DNA of 28,716 bases from JACQHJ01 sp964624955 (GCA_964624955.1 CAZUZF010000007.1:1-28716); one strand, 5' to 3'; counted from the first letter of the stretch, positions 6,367 through 14,180 are shown. Program-made: numbers and translations. The notes: generated by a model from the letters alone, not told the origin.

Positions 6367-6407
6367 TTGACAAACAATAATTAATGTTATAACATAGTTA
6401 TAACTAT
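6367..6407 (+). promoter_or_regulatory. AbrB-Doc promoter with two overlapping palindromic operators
   Basis: TTGACA (6367-6372), 17 bp, TAACAT (6390-6395), 10 nt to the ATG. Over the -10 and start codon lie two perfect palindromes with the same GTTATAAC core: ATGTTATAACAT (6384-6395) and ATAGTTATAACTAT (6394-6407). Their centres are 11 bp apart, about one helical turn. This is a typical layout for autorepression by an AbrB-fold antitoxin. Confidence 0.75.
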
Positions 6408-6639
6408 GAAAAGATTAGTACAAATTGGAAACTCATACGGTGTTATTTTGCCATTAGAATTAAGAAGGCAGAATAATCTTGGTAAAAAAAGCGAGATTGA
6501 TTTTAGGCAGACAAAAGAAGGAATATTGATTGTTAAAAAAAAGAAGGTCAAAAGTGGAATTAATACTAAATTTGCAAAAATGGTTGACGATTTTATAACA
6601 GAACACGAAGATGTTTTAAAAGAACTTGCACATAGGTGA
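6406..6639 (+). CDS. AbrB/SpoVT-fold antitoxin of a Doc toxin
   Basis: A 77-residue protein whose first 45 residues form the swapped-hairpin AbrB/MazE DNA-binding fold (V-Q-I-G-N-S-Y-G-V-I-L-P, then a basic strand). The tail, about 50-77, is charged and helical and is the likely toxin-binding part. It should repress its own promoter through the GTTATAAC palindromes and neutralise the Doc toxin. The toxin start codon overlaps its stop in a GTGA, coupling their translation. The start is fixed by the promoter 10 nt upstream. Confidence 0.88.
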   Translation: MKRLVQIGNSYGVILPLELRRQNNLGKKSEIDFRQTKEGILIVKKKKVKSGINTKFAKMVDDFITEHEDVLKELAHR

Positions 6640-7022
6640 AATATTTAACTCCTCAAAAAGTCCTTTTTATCCATGATCAGGTTATAAAACGAACCAGTGG
6701 TTTAATTGGCGTAAGAGATGTCGGGCTGGTTGAATCAGCAGTTTACAGACCCCAAGCCAGCTTTGGCGGAGAAGATCTTTACAAATCTGTATTTGATAAG
6801 GCAGCGGCATTACTTCAGTCTCTTCTTAAAAACCATCCATTTTTAGATGGAAATAAAAGAACTGCGCTTACATCTGCTGGTATATTTCTAAGGCTAAACG
6901 GATATAAATTGATTAATGCCAAAAAAGAGGAAGTTGAATTTGCAATCAAAGTTGACAATCAACATTTAGATATTGAAGAAATAAGAACATGGCTAAAAAA
7001 ACATTCAATTAAAATCAAGTAA
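6636..7022 (+). CDS. doc: Doc-family toxin (death on curing, Fic fold)
   Basis: 128 residues with the Doc variant of the Fic motif, H-P-F-L-D-G-N-K-R-T (67-76). Doc carries GNK-R where AMPylating Fic enzymes have GNGR. Doc proteins phosphorylate EF-Tu and block translation. The early Y-L-T segment and the helix around D-K-A-A-A-L-L-Q-S-L also fit. The start is a GTG overlapping the antitoxin TGA (6636-6639), so toxin output depends on antitoxin translation. All key residues are present, so it is probably active. The gene ends about 36 bp before the assembly gap. Confidence 0.93.
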   Translation: MKYLTPQKVLFIHDQVIKRTSGLIGVRDVGLVESAVYRPQASFGGEDLYKSVFDKAAALLQSLLKNHPFLDGNKRTALTSAGIFLRLNGYKLINAKKEEVEFAIKVDNQHLDIEEIRTWLKKHSIKIK

Positions 7023-7058
7023 TATATCCCTCTTTTATTTTCAATTAAAAAGTACTAC

Positions 7059-7158
7059 NNNNNNNNNNNNNNNNNNNNNNNNNNNNNNNNNNNNNNNNNN
7101 NNNNNNNNNNNNNNNNNNNNNNNNNNNNNNNNNNNNNNNNNNNNNNNNNNNNNNNNNN
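7059..7158. other. Assembly gap (100 N)
   Basis: Exactly 100 N, the conventional filler for a gap of unknown size. Sequence may be missing between the Doc gene and the unknown protein at 7168, so adjacency across it should not be trusted. Both flanking genes are complete. The flanks at 7023-7058 and 7159-7167 hold nothing recognisable. Confidence 0.98.
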
Positions 7159-7167
7159 AAATAATAT

Positions 7168-8814
7168 TTATCCAGAAAACAAAACCTGTCTTATGAATTC
7201 GTCCCTTTTTGAGGGTCGCAAGTTTGTAACCATTGACAAAAGTCTTCTGGTTTGTGGATCTCTGACTCTTTTTAGTAATCCTTGTGGATCATTAAATAGC
7301 TCTCTTAACGTATTAACGATAGGTCCAATAGCGCTTCTTAAAAGAGCTTGTACGTCTTTTTCCCTCCTTTGTTGATATTTATTCCTCCTTGCAAAATCTC
7401 TTGAAACACGGGCAATAGTTCTTAACGCCTGATCTGATAATGATATGCCCATGCTTTCCAGTTTTTCGGAAGGAGCGTTTGCTAATATAGTTGAAAGAAG
7501 GTATTTTTCATCCAAATTAAGCCTAACGCCATCTCTTTCCGGTATACTTGCTCCAGTGCCAAGTCTAATCGTACTGTCTTTTTCACGGCTAGCCTCAAGG
7601 ACAATTTGGATGTGTTCTTGTTCTCTATACCCAGAGAGAATTTCTTCAAAAGTAGTATGCCGTCTTAATATTGCCGCTAATTCTTGTGGAGTTGAACCTA
7701 GATATAATGGCTCTGCATCTGCCCAATTAACGAAATTTTGTACAACTTCTGGAACAGAAGTACGCCCTTTTTGGGTTAGCGGCTTTTCAGCTTGACCAGA
7801 AGTCACTAACTTTTTTGTAAATGAAGTAAGTATAGCGGCTGCCCGCGCTGGAGACGGAATTTTAATTTTTTTTCTTTCTCTTTCCGAAACCTTATCAACC
7901 CCTGCAATCGGATCGTCATATATTCTTAACATTGCGATCTTGGCGTTAGGATATCTGTATCCTCTTCCATTATCTTTTACCAACATTAGGGAATATGCAA
8001 CAATTTCCTCTGGTGTCATGACATTAATTGGTCGTGGAAGTTGTGGCATTGCCCATTGTGGAAGAGCTTCTGCCTCTTTTATAACTTTAGCCTGCCTAAG
8101 CCTTCTTCTTCTGGGAGGCAGGTGAGATCTTTCAACACCTCTTTTAATGTCATTATTAGCTGCTAAGAGTTTTGTTTCAATTGGTGGATGGTACGTTCTT
8201 TGTCTGACAACAAATCCGTCAGGTAAAACTTCTTCGGTCGGTATGGTTACAGGTCTAATGATTTCAGAAAAATCTATAGTTCTTTTAAGTAAACCAATAA
8301 TTTGAGGGATTGTTAAATCCTTATAATATGGATAGAGATTGCGTACTTCATCAACTAATGTCATAGCGCGTTTTATTACCAGCTCTGAATGATCTTCGGG
8401 ATGCTCTAATATTGCGATAAAATCGTTTCTTGCCAAACGTGCCGCACCCCTATTGTACTGAATTTTAGCAGGACTTTTTTGTCCATCTTGATTAAGGTTT
8501 TTTTCGCCATAAACATCCAAAATTAATCTCTCATCATTTATGCTTTTAAATTCAGGACCTGTATGCGCTTTATTTAATCTCATTAGAGCCAAAACAATTG
8601 GCCTTCGTTTTTGTAAACGCGGTACTTTATCTATTTCAGTGGTTTGTTGTGTAGCAGTAAAGATTGTAGTTTGGTTTGAAATCTCATGTAATGCGCGTCT
8701 TCTTTTTCTTATTGGTCCACGTGCTTCTCGTCTAAATACGTCTTCTGATACTGGAATAAATCTTAATCTCCGATTGTCTCTTCTTGTTCTAATTTCAGAC
8801 GGTGCCGTTGCCAT
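7168..8814 (-). CDS. Unknown large basic protein (548 aa)
   Basis: The family is not recognised. The protein is strongly basic at its N-terminus (residues 1-45 with R-R-D-N-R-R and R-K-R-R-R) and has another arginine cluster near 235-245 (L-P-P-R-R-R-R-L-R-Q). The remainder is predicted mainly helical, with no membrane segment, signal peptide or catalytic motif. A repeated theme is helices ending in T-(I/F)-x-E-I-(I/L), near 180 and again near 395 (T-T-F-E-E-I-L), which may mark duplicated modules. It is preceded by a clear promoter with 8 nt between the -10 and the ATG. Basic clusters would suit binding to nucleic acid or ribosome, but that is a guess. Confidence 0.75.
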   Translation of the reverse strand: MATAPSEIRTRRDNRRLRFIPVSEDVFRREARGPIRKRRRALHEISNQTTIFTATQQTTEIDKVPRLQKRRPIVLALMRLNKAHTGPEFKSINDERLILDVYGEKNLNQDGQKSPAKIQYNRGAARLARNDFIAILEHPEDHSELVIKRAMTLVDEVRNLYPYYKDLTIPQIIGLLKRTIDFSEIIRPVTIPTEEVLPDGFVVRQRTYHPPIETKLLAANNDIKRGVERSHLPPRRRRLRQAKVIKEAEALPQWAMPQLPRPINVMTPEEIVAYSLMLVKDNGRGYRYPNAKIAMLRIYDDPIAGVDKVSERERKKIKIPSPARAAAILTSFTKKLVTSGQAEKPLTQKGRTSVPEVVQNFVNWADAEPLYLGSTPQELAAILRRHTTFEEILSGYREQEHIQIVLEASREKDSTIRLGTGASIPERDGVRLNLDEKYLLSTILANAPSEKLESMGISLSDQALRTIARVSRDFARRNKYQQRREKDVQALLRSAIGPIVNTLRELFNDPQGLLKRVRDPQTRRLLSMVTNLRPSKRDEFIRQVLFSG

Positions 8815-8822
8815 TCAACATT

Positions 8823-8851
8823 TTTATACATTCTATAAGCTTATCTGTCAA
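8823..8851 (-). promoter_or_regulatory. Consensus promoter of the 548-aa protein
   Basis: Minus strand: TTGACA (8846-8851), 17 bp, TATAAA (8823-8828), 8 nt before the ATG at 8814. Leaderless layout. Confidence 0.75.
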
Positions 8852-8992
8852 TAAGAATTTAACACTGACAATCTGATATAATCAACTAAATCGTAGTTTT
8901 AAAAATAAATATTCTAGTCTTTAGTGTCATAGTTTATTTTACTTTAACGTTATATTCTTTAAGAAAACATAAATAAATTAAAGCAAATTCTT

Positions 8993-11317
8993 ATGGCAGG
9001 AAAAAAGTCTTCCCAAAACCTTCATTCTTTTAGGGAAATTCTCGATTCTGTTCCCGTAATGATTGCCGTGTACAATATTAAAAGCGGTAAATATGTCTAT
9101 GTTAATAACGCGATAAAAAGGCTTTTGGGATACAAGCCTTCCGCTTTTACAAAAGGCGGTTTTTCCTTTGTTTCCTCGCTTGTCCACCCTGATGACATAC
9201 CGCGTATTATGGAGGAAAATAAAGCTGTGCTTGATAAGACAAAGAAACAAATGAACAAAAAAGACAAGGGTTCAATTGTCCATTTTGAATACAGAATCAA
9301 ACACAAGGATGGAAAATATCGCTGGCTCCACACAGACGGAAGTGTTTTTTTACGAGATGAAAAGGGAAATGTTGAATATGTTCTAAACGCTTCAATAAAT
9401 ATTACCAAAAGAAAAACCTTGGAGGAAAAATATAAAAAATTAACTTTGGATCTTGAGCAAAAAATAACTGAAAGAACACAAAAACTTGAAGAGAGTGAGA
9501 AAAAATTTAAAGCTTTGGTTGAAAACAGCTGGGAAGGAATTGCCTTGGTTGACTCAAAAGCAAAACTTTTATACGCAACTCCCTCAATAGTTAGGCTTTT
9601 TGGAAGAAAGATGGATGAGTTTATAGGGGTCAGTGGAATTAAATTCATTCATCCATTAGACGCTCCAAAAGTGCTAAAAACACTTTCAAAACTTCTTTTA
9701 AAACCAAGACTAAAACAAACTATGGAGTTTAGGGTAAGACATAAGCTTGGCCATTACCAATGGATTGAAGCAACTGCCTCCAACAAATTAAAAGATCCCA
9801 AGATTAAAGCAATCGTTGTAAACTTTAGGGATATTACAGAAAGGAAAAAAGCAGAAGAAGATTTAAGTACTACACTTAAAAATTTACAAGATATGAAATA
9901 CGCCTTGGATCATGCAGCCATAGTGTCCATTACGGATAACAATGACGTAATTGAGTATGTAAACGAAAAGTATGAAAAAATATCAAAATACTCTAGGGAA
10001 GAACTTATCGGCAAAACACACAAAATGCTAAATTCAAATTACCACTCAAAGGAATTTTTTAATCGTTTTTGGAAAACTATAAAGTCTGGGAAGGTTTGGC
10101 ATGGAGAAATTAGAAATAAGGCAAAAGATGGAAGTTTTTACTGGGAAGACACAACAGTGGTGCCTTTACTTGACAAATTTGGTAAAGTTAAGCAGTTTAT
10201 TGAAATTAAACACGATATTACAAAAAGACTTGAAGCAGAAGATACAGTTGCAGCAAGCGAGGAGAGGTTTAGAATTGCGGTTGAGGCTGGAAAAATCGGA
10301 ATCTGGGAGTGGGATATTGTGAATAACAAAATAACCTGGTCGGATAGGGTTTATGAAATGCACGGAATTAAAAAAGGAGAATTTAAGGGAACAATTCAAG
10401 AGTACGAAAAAATAATTTATCCGGACGATAAGAAAATGGTTTTGAACGAAGTTAAAAAAGCACTTTTAAACAAAGAGCCTTTTGCTCTTGAATTTAGAGC
10501 ATACGGACCTAATCAATCAGTAATCTGGATAAGCACAAGGGCGAAGGTTCTTTTTGACCAAAAGGGCAAACCCTTAAAAATGCTTGGTGCAACATTTGAA
10601 ATTACAGCCAGAAAAAATCTAGAACAAAGAAAAGACGATTTTATCGCTTTGGCCTCCCATGAATTAAGAACACCGATTACATCACTTAAAATATTCACGC
10701 AAGTCTTTGAGCAACGTTTTAAAAGGAGGGGAGATATGCAGATGGTTCAATACTTCAGCGCAATGGATAGGCAAATAAATAAGCTCACACATTTGGTAAA
10801 CAGCCTTTTGGACTCTTCAAGGGTAAGACAGGGAAAATTAACATATAAGAAAAATAAGTTTTCTCTTGGCAGTCTAATTTACGAAGTTTGTTCCAATCTG
10901 CAGTCTATAACAAAAACACACCAAATACAGGTTGTGGGAAATCAAATGCAGGAAATAATTGCTGACAGAGACCGTATAAGCCAAGTTTTAACAAATTTAA
11001 TCAACAATGCAATTAAATATTCACCAAACGCAAACAGAATCATTGTTTCTTTTAAAAGACAGGATACTGATATGTTGGTTAGCGTTTCAGATTTTGGCAT
11101 TGGCATTGCAGAAGAAGAACTGGACAAAGTTTTTGAAAGGTTTTCCCAAAGCACAACATACATCTCAAAAAAAACTTTTCCGGGCCTTGGTCTTGGGTTA
11201 TATATTTCCAAAGAAATAATTGACAGGCACAACGGGAAAATTTGGGCCCAAAGCAAGGAGAACAAAGGCTCAACATTTTATTTTACCCTGCCTATTAAAA
11301 GACAAACTAAAAATTAG
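8993..11317 (+). CDS. Multi-PAS hybrid-less sensor histidine kinase (cytosolic)
   Basis: 774 residues, no membrane segment. Four PAS domains lie at about 12-140, 168-290, 300-412 and 425-542; each ends in a PAC-like strand with N-I-T-K/D-I-T and an E-R-K or K-R-x linker. HisKA begins at 547 with S-H-E-L-R-T-P and phospho-acceptor His556. The HATPase domain follows, with N-box N-L-I-N-N-A-I-K-Y-S (668-677), D-F-G-I-G-I (700-705) and G-L-G-L-G-L (731-736). All catalytic boxes are intact, so it should autophosphorylate. Signals are probably cytosolic (redox, ligand or light); no cofactor-binding residues could be singled out. A receiver-only regulator starts 6 nt after its stop. A TTAAGAAAAC like that of the sigma operon precedes it (8959-8968); the exact promoter is unclear. 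Confidence 0.95.
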   Translation: MAGKKSSQNLHSFREILDSVPVMIAVYNIKSGKYVYVNNAIKRLLGYKPSAFTKGGFSFVSSLVHPDDIPRIMEENKAVLDKTKKQMNKKDKGSIVHFEYRIKHKDGKYRWLHTDGSVFLRDEKGNVEYVLNASINITKRKTLEEKYKKLTLDLEQKITERTQKLEESEKKFKALVENSWEGIALVDSKAKLLYATPSIVRLFGRKMDEFIGVSGIKFIHPLDAPKVLKTLSKLLLKPRLKQTMEFRVRHKLGHYQWIEATASNKLKDPKIKAIVVNFRDITERKKAEEDLSTTLKNLQDMKYALDHAAIVSITDNNDVIEYVNEKYEKISKYSREELIGKTHKMLNSNYHSKEFFNRFWKTIKSGKVWHGEIRNKAKDGSFYWEDTTVVPLLDKFGKVKQFIEIKHDITKRLEAEDTVAASEERFRIAVEAGKIGIWEWDIVNNKITWSDRVYEMHGIKKGEFKGTIQEYEKIIYPDDKKMVLNEVKKALLNKEPFALEFRAYGPNQSVIWISTRAKVLFDQKGKPLKMLGATFEITARKNLEQRKDDFIALASHELRTPITSLKIFTQVFEQRFKRRGDMQMVQYFSAMDRQINKLTHLVNSLLDSSRVRQGKLTYKKNKFSLGSLIYEVCSNLQSITKTHQIQVVGNQMQEIIADRDRISQVLTNLINNAIKYSPNANRIIVSFKRQDTDMLVSVSDFGIGIAEEELDKVFERFSQSTTYISKKTFPGLGLGLYISKEIIDRHNGKIWAQSKENKGSTFYFTLPIKRQTKN

Positions 11318-11323
11318 GTCTTT

Positions 11324-11689
11324 ATGAAAAAAGTAATAATAATTGATGATGATGAAGGCATCTTAGAAGGATTAAAAATACTTCTTGAGAGCTTTGAATA
11401 TAAAGTGGAAATGCTGACAAGGGATGGGAAAAGACTTAGAGACTCAATAAAAAATGGCTTTCCAGACCTTATTATCCTAGACATCTTACTCTCTGGAGAA
11501 GATGGGAGGTTTATTTGTAAGACTCTAAAGACAAGTAAGAAAACAAAAAAGATTCCTGTTATTATGATTTCAGCTCATCCTGAAGCAGGAAAAAAAGCAA
11601 TGGAAATGGGAGCGGATGAGTTTATAGCAAAACCTTTTGATATGGAATTTTTGTTAAGTAAGGTAGAGAAGTTTACTTCACAAAATTAA
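11324..11689 (+). CDS. Receiver-only response regulator (CheY-like)
   Basis: 121 residues comprising only a receiver domain. Acidic pocket Asp8-Asp9-Asp10, phospho-acceptor Asp53 (I-I-L-D-I-L), Ser83 at the switch position and Lys103 (K-P-F) are all present. No DNA-binding or enzymatic output domain is fused. It is cotranscribed with the PAS kinase (6-nt gap) and should take phosphate from His556. Output must be through protein contact or a phosphorelay with a partner outside this window. Confidence 0.95.
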   Translation: MKKVIIIDDDEGILEGLKILLESFEYKVEMLTRDGKRLRDSIKNGFPDLIILDILLSGEDGRFICKTLKTSKKTKKIPVIMISAHPEAGKKAMEMGADEFIAKPFDMEFLLSKVEKFTSQN

Positions 11690-11697
11690 AATATTAT

Positions 11698-11725
11698 TTG
11701 ACAAATAAATTAAAACCTGTATTAT
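11698..11725 (+). promoter_or_regulatory. Promoter of the 64-aa gene
   Basis: TTGACA (11698-11703), 16 bp, TATTAT (11720-11725), 6 nt to the ATG at 11732. Confidence 0.6.
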
Positions 11726-11731
11726 AAATTT

Positions 11732-11926
11732 ATGGTTAATCCAACAATAGAACAAAGTCACCAAGTTCCCCAAGTTACACCAAGAACAGGGATTGACAAT
11801 AAAGACCCAAGATTTTCAAGTGAGACCGTAAACACAAATGAGGGAGTTGTAGGGAAATTAAGGCAATTTGCAAGAAGAGTTTTGGCAAGAACTAATACAC
11901 AAAGGCCTCACGATAAAGGTTTCTAA
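11732..11926 (+). CDS. Small unknown protein (64 aa)
   Basis: Residues 1-37 are polar and probably disordered (rich in Q, P, T, N). Residues 38-54 (V-V-G-K-L-R-Q-F-A-R-R-V-L-A-R-T) form a basic amphipathic helix, followed by a short basic tail. A good promoter sits 6 nt upstream, and the stop codon overlaps that of the opposing gene by 4 nt (11923-11926), a placement typical of real genes here. The basic helix could bind membrane surface or nucleic acid. No family recognised. Confidence 0.6.
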   Translation: MVNPTIEQSHQVPQVTPRTGIDNKDPRFSSETVNTNEGVVGKLRQFARRVLARTNTQRPHDKGF

Positions 11927-12264
11927 GCTTTCTTTATTTTTAATCCTTTTATTCTTTCCCTCTCTCTTGAATAATCAAACGCTTCTTTAATATATTCAAA
12001 GACTTTGGGTAAATCATCTTCTCCCACAATCTCTATCTGTACCCATGTTTTTCCAAAATCAAATTTTTCAAAACCTTCTCCCAAAGATTTTTTAAAACCA
12101 ATAGGGGATAGGATTAAGAACAAAAGAAGAATGTTATTATCAACTTCTTGAATGCCTCCAAAGAGATTCCTGTTTCTGTAAATACAAAGAAAACCAAAGG
12201 AATTTGTAAATCTAATCTTCCCCAAACTTTCAATTTGAGATATTAATAAATCTTTAAGATCCAT
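11923..12264 (-). CDS. Unknown protein (113 aa), possibly DUF5655-like
   Basis: An alpha+beta protein with alternating strands (F-G-F-L-C-I-Y, then N-I-L-L-L-F-L-I-L, then W-V-Q-I-E-I-V) and a final helix ending D-Y-S-R-E. This resembles the DUF5655 / YdhG-like small domain, in which a G-x-x-W or GH motif precedes a D-L-x-x-V-x-x-x-I-K-x-A helix; here E-D-D-L-P-K-V-F-E-Y-I-K-E-A-F fits. The assignment is tentative. A minus-strand TATAAT ends 7 nt before the ATG, with no Shine-Dalgarno sequence. Confidence 0.65.
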   Translation of the reverse strand: MDLKDLLISQIESLGKIRFTNSFGFLCIYRNRNLFGGIQEVDNNILLLFLILSPIGFKKSLGEGFEKFDFGKTWVQIEIVGEDDLPKVFEYIKEAFDYSRERERIKGLKIKKA

Positions 12265-12271
12265 TGCATTT

Positions 12272-12294
12272 ATTATATCCTATTTTGGTATAAT
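12272..12294. promoter_or_regulatory. Very compact divergent promoter pair
   Basis: The 37-bp region between start codons carries a minus-strand TATAAT (12272-12277) and a plus-strand TATAAT (12289-12294), each 7 nt from its ATG and only 11 bp apart. The -35 for each side falls in the opposite gene's start region and is weak. Confidence 0.65.
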
Positions 12295-12301
12295 CCTTTC
12301 C

Positions 12302-12898
12302 ATGACAGTTGAAGTGATAAGGAGATTTCCGCAAACAGCAATCCCTTTTCCCTTAGGCGGTGAAGTGGTAAATAGAATTTTTGCAAGGGCAATTGTTGAG
12401 GGAACAACACCTTCTCAACTTATTGATGGACAAACACAAGTAATGCAATTTGAAAACCCTTCTGCCCTTCAATATCTTAATGTGCTTGCCCAAAGATTTG
12501 AGGGGATTGCTCAAGAGGGAGAAAAAGCTAAAGAAGGATTTAATATCGGCAGATCGCTTTTATATCTAATGCTTACTGATAAATCGCAAGAGGGAATAGT
12601 TCCAGAGTTATCCTATGATTTTGTTGACGATTATGCCATAAGGGAAAGTGAAAGACTAGAACGCGTATATGGTGATGATGAAGAAACCCTTGTAAATGGA
12701 GCAGAATGGGAACATACAGTAAGACTGAATATGTTTAGACTTTTGGAAAAAGGTGTTTATGATAATCTTGATCGTAATCTAAGAACCAACGGTACATTAT
12801 TTCAAAACTCAATATTTATTGGATTTGTTTATTCATATTTTCTTTTTAGAGAAGGCTTATCAGATCCAGCCAATTATGCCCCTAATTATCCGACTTAA
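12302..12898 (+). CDS. Unknown acidic protein (198 aa)
   Basis: No family recognised. The protein is acidic and mostly helical. The middle has a D-(D/Y)-A-I-R-E-S-E-R-L-E-R-V-Y-G-D-D-E-E segment. The C-terminal third has a hydrophobic aromatic stretch (F-I-G-F-V-Y-S-Y-F-L-F, about 172-182) too short to be a firm membrane helix. It is transcribed from the divergent pair at 12272-12294 and followed by the HD gene after 44 nt, which has its own -10. Confidence 0.65.
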   Translation: MTVEVIRRFPQTAIPFPLGGEVVNRIFARAIVEGTTPSQLIDGQTQVMQFENPSALQYLNVLAQRFEGIAQEGEKAKEGFNIGRSLLYLMLTDKSQEGIVPELSYDFVDDYAIRESERLERVYGDDEETLVNGAEWEHTVRLNMFRLLEKGVYDNLDRNLRTNGTLFQNSIFIGFVYSYFLFREGLSDPANYAPNYPT

Positions 12899-12929
12899 CT
12901 TTGTAATAGCTTTTTAAAAAGTAAAACAT

Positions 12930-12935
12930 TATAAT
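12930..12935 (+). promoter_or_regulatory. -10 box that decides the HD gene start
   Basis: TATAAT whose last two bases overlap an upstream in-frame ATG (12934). That ATG cannot lie on the transcript; the next one, 12943, is 7 nt after the box. Confidence 0.6.
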
Positions 12936-12942
12936 GCGTTTA

Positions 12943-13566
12943 ATGAGAAGAGCAAAAAATAATAAAAATACAAAAGCAATTATTAACTTCTTATTTGAAG
13001 TAGGAGCGCTTTCTAAAACTCCAAGATCAGCATTTTACTTTCTAGGTAGCGGTGGGCAATCAGTTTCAGAACACATTACAAGAACTGCATATATAGGTTA
13101 TGTTCTTTCTATTTTAGATGGAAAAGTAGATGGTGCAAAAGTAATCCAAATGTGTCTTCTTCATGATCTTGCGGAAACAAGAACTTCTGATCTAAATTAT
13201 GTCCATCAAAAATACACAATATCGGATGAGTATAAAGCGATAGAGGATTTGGCAGCTACTCTTCCTTTTGGAGAAGAAATTTTGAAAATCCTCAAGGATT
13301 ATGCAGCAAGAAAATCGAAAGAGGCAATTCTTGCCAAAGAGGCAGATCGCCTGGAGTGGATACTGACTTTAAAGGAACAGGTTGATGTCGGAAACACAAG
13401 GGCAAAAACATGGATACCCTCTGGTGTTAAAAGACTTGAGACAAAAATCGGAAAAGAACTTGCCAGAGAAATAGTAAAAACTAATTCGGATGACTGGTGG
13501 TTTTCTAATAAAAAGGATAGTTGGTGGGTAACAAGAAACGAAGAGAGTCTCAAAAAGAGATTTTAA
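12943..13566 (+). CDS. HD-domain phosphohydrolase (YfbR/HDDC2-like nucleotidase)
   Basis: 207 residues from the ATG at 12943. HD-superfamily ligands are visible: His44 (S-E-H), His74-Asp75 (L-L-H-D-L-A-E) and Asp135 (E-A-D-R-L-E). The L-L-H-D-L-A-E-x-R-x-S-D-L segment is typical of the YfbR/HDDC2 5'-deoxynucleotidase group, which removes phosphate from (deoxy)nucleoside monophosphates using a divalent metal. The C-terminus is rich in Trp (S-D-D-W-W-F and S-W-W-V-T-R), perhaps a lid or dimer contact. A frame-compatible ATG at 12934 overlaps the -10 box and is rejected as the start. Nucleotide salvage or pool cleaning is inferred. Confidence 0.83.
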   Translation: MRRAKNNKNTKAIINFLFEVGALSKTPRSAFYFLGSGGQSVSEHITRTAYIGYVLSILDGKVDGAKVIQMCLLHDLAETRTSDLNYVHQKYTISDEYKAIEDLAATLPFGEEILKILKDYAARKSKEAILAKEADRLEWILTLKEQVDVGNTRAKTWIPSGVKRLETKIGKELAREIVKTNSDDWWFSNKKDSWWVTRNEESLKKRF

Positions 13567-13576
13567 AAGTTCTTCA

Positions 13577-13605
13577 TTGACAAAACCATTATTGGTATAT
13601 ACAAT
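13577..13605 (+). promoter_or_regulatory. Consensus promoter of mazEF
   Basis: TTGACA (13577-13582), 17 bp, TACAAT (13600-13605), 9 nt to the ATG at 13615. No Shine-Dalgarno sequence. Confidence 0.75.
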
Positions 13606-13614
13606 GTAATTACT

Positions 13615-13854
13615 ATGATAACGACAATAATTGCAATAGGAAATTCTCGTGGAGTTCGAATTCCTAAGCCGCTGATTAATGAAAGTGGTCTTGGGGATCA
13701 GGTTGAATTGCGGGTAAAAAAGGGTGAGATACGAATTATTGCAGCACCTACGAAAGATATGCCTGTGGCTGCTACGCTATTACTATCAGAAAAAATCCTC
13801 GACGCGGATTGGAATCGACCAGAGGAGGATGCCGCATGGGCAAGTTTACAGTAG
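13615..13854 (+). CDS. mazE: MazE/AbrB-type antitoxin
   Basis: 79 residues. The N-terminal AbrB/MazE DNA-binding fold contains A-I-G-N-S-R-G-V-R-I-P-K (7-18) and a V-E-L-R-V-K strand. The tail L-S-E-K-I-L-D-A-D-W-N-R-P-E-E-D-A-A-W is the conserved C-terminal helix/extension that caps PemK/MazF toxins. It overlaps the toxin gene by 19 nt and carries the toxin's ribosome binding site in its own coding sequence. Arginine codons here are mainly CGN, unlike the AGA/AGG of most neighbours, suggesting acquisition from another genome. Confidence 0.93.
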   Translation: MITTIIAIGNSRGVRIPKPLINESGLGDQVELRVKKGEIRIIAAPTKDMPVAATLLLSEKILDADWNRPEEDAAWASLQ

Positions 13855-14180
13855 GCAGTGTCGTTCTTGTTACATTTCCATTCTCTAATTTAAAAGGACA
13901 GAAACTACGACCAGCGCTTGTTTTGGCAAATGTTGAGTTTAATAATCTTATTCTCTGTCAAATTACTTCAAAGCCGTATACAAGCAAAATATCAATTCGT
14001 CTAAAATCGACTGATTTCGCAACAGGTGGTTTACCAATTGTAAGTTATGTGCGGCCAGACAAACTGTTTACAGCAGATACGACTATTATAAAAAAGACTG
14101 TTGGAAAGTTGTCTGCAACAACTAAGGATGCGATTTTAAATAATACTCGTGCATTATTTAAATCTTCAAGAAGTACTTAA
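13836..14180 (+). CDS. mazF: MazF/PemK-type endoribonuclease toxin
   Basis: 114 residues of the PemK/MazF fold: G-S-V-V-L-V-T-F-P-F-S (7-17), K-L-R-P-A-L-V-L-A (catalytic Arg in the R-P-A motif), I-L-C-Q-I-T-S (Thr/Ser active-site position) and S-Y-V-R-P-D-K-L-F-T. MazF proteins cut single-stranded RNA at short sequences. The frame runs back to a TTG at 13809, but the ATG at 13836 has AGGAGG at 13823-13828 with a 7-nt gap and starts at the family's normal N-terminus, so it is preferred. Complete and probably functional. Confidence 0.93.
   Translation: MGKFTVGSVVLVTFPFSNLKGQKLRPALVLANVEFNNLILCQITSKPYTSKISIRLKSTDFATGGLPIVSYVRPDKLFTADTTIIKKTVGKLSATTKDAILNNTRALFKSSRST

Noticed and set aside
7023..7167. 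Possible operon or shared terminator between Doc and the 548-aa gene
   Set aside because: A 100-N gap of unknown true length separates them, so nothing can be concluded.
13809..13835. TTG start for the MazF toxin
   Set aside because: The ATG at 13836 has AGGAGG at good spacing and gives the normal N-terminus.
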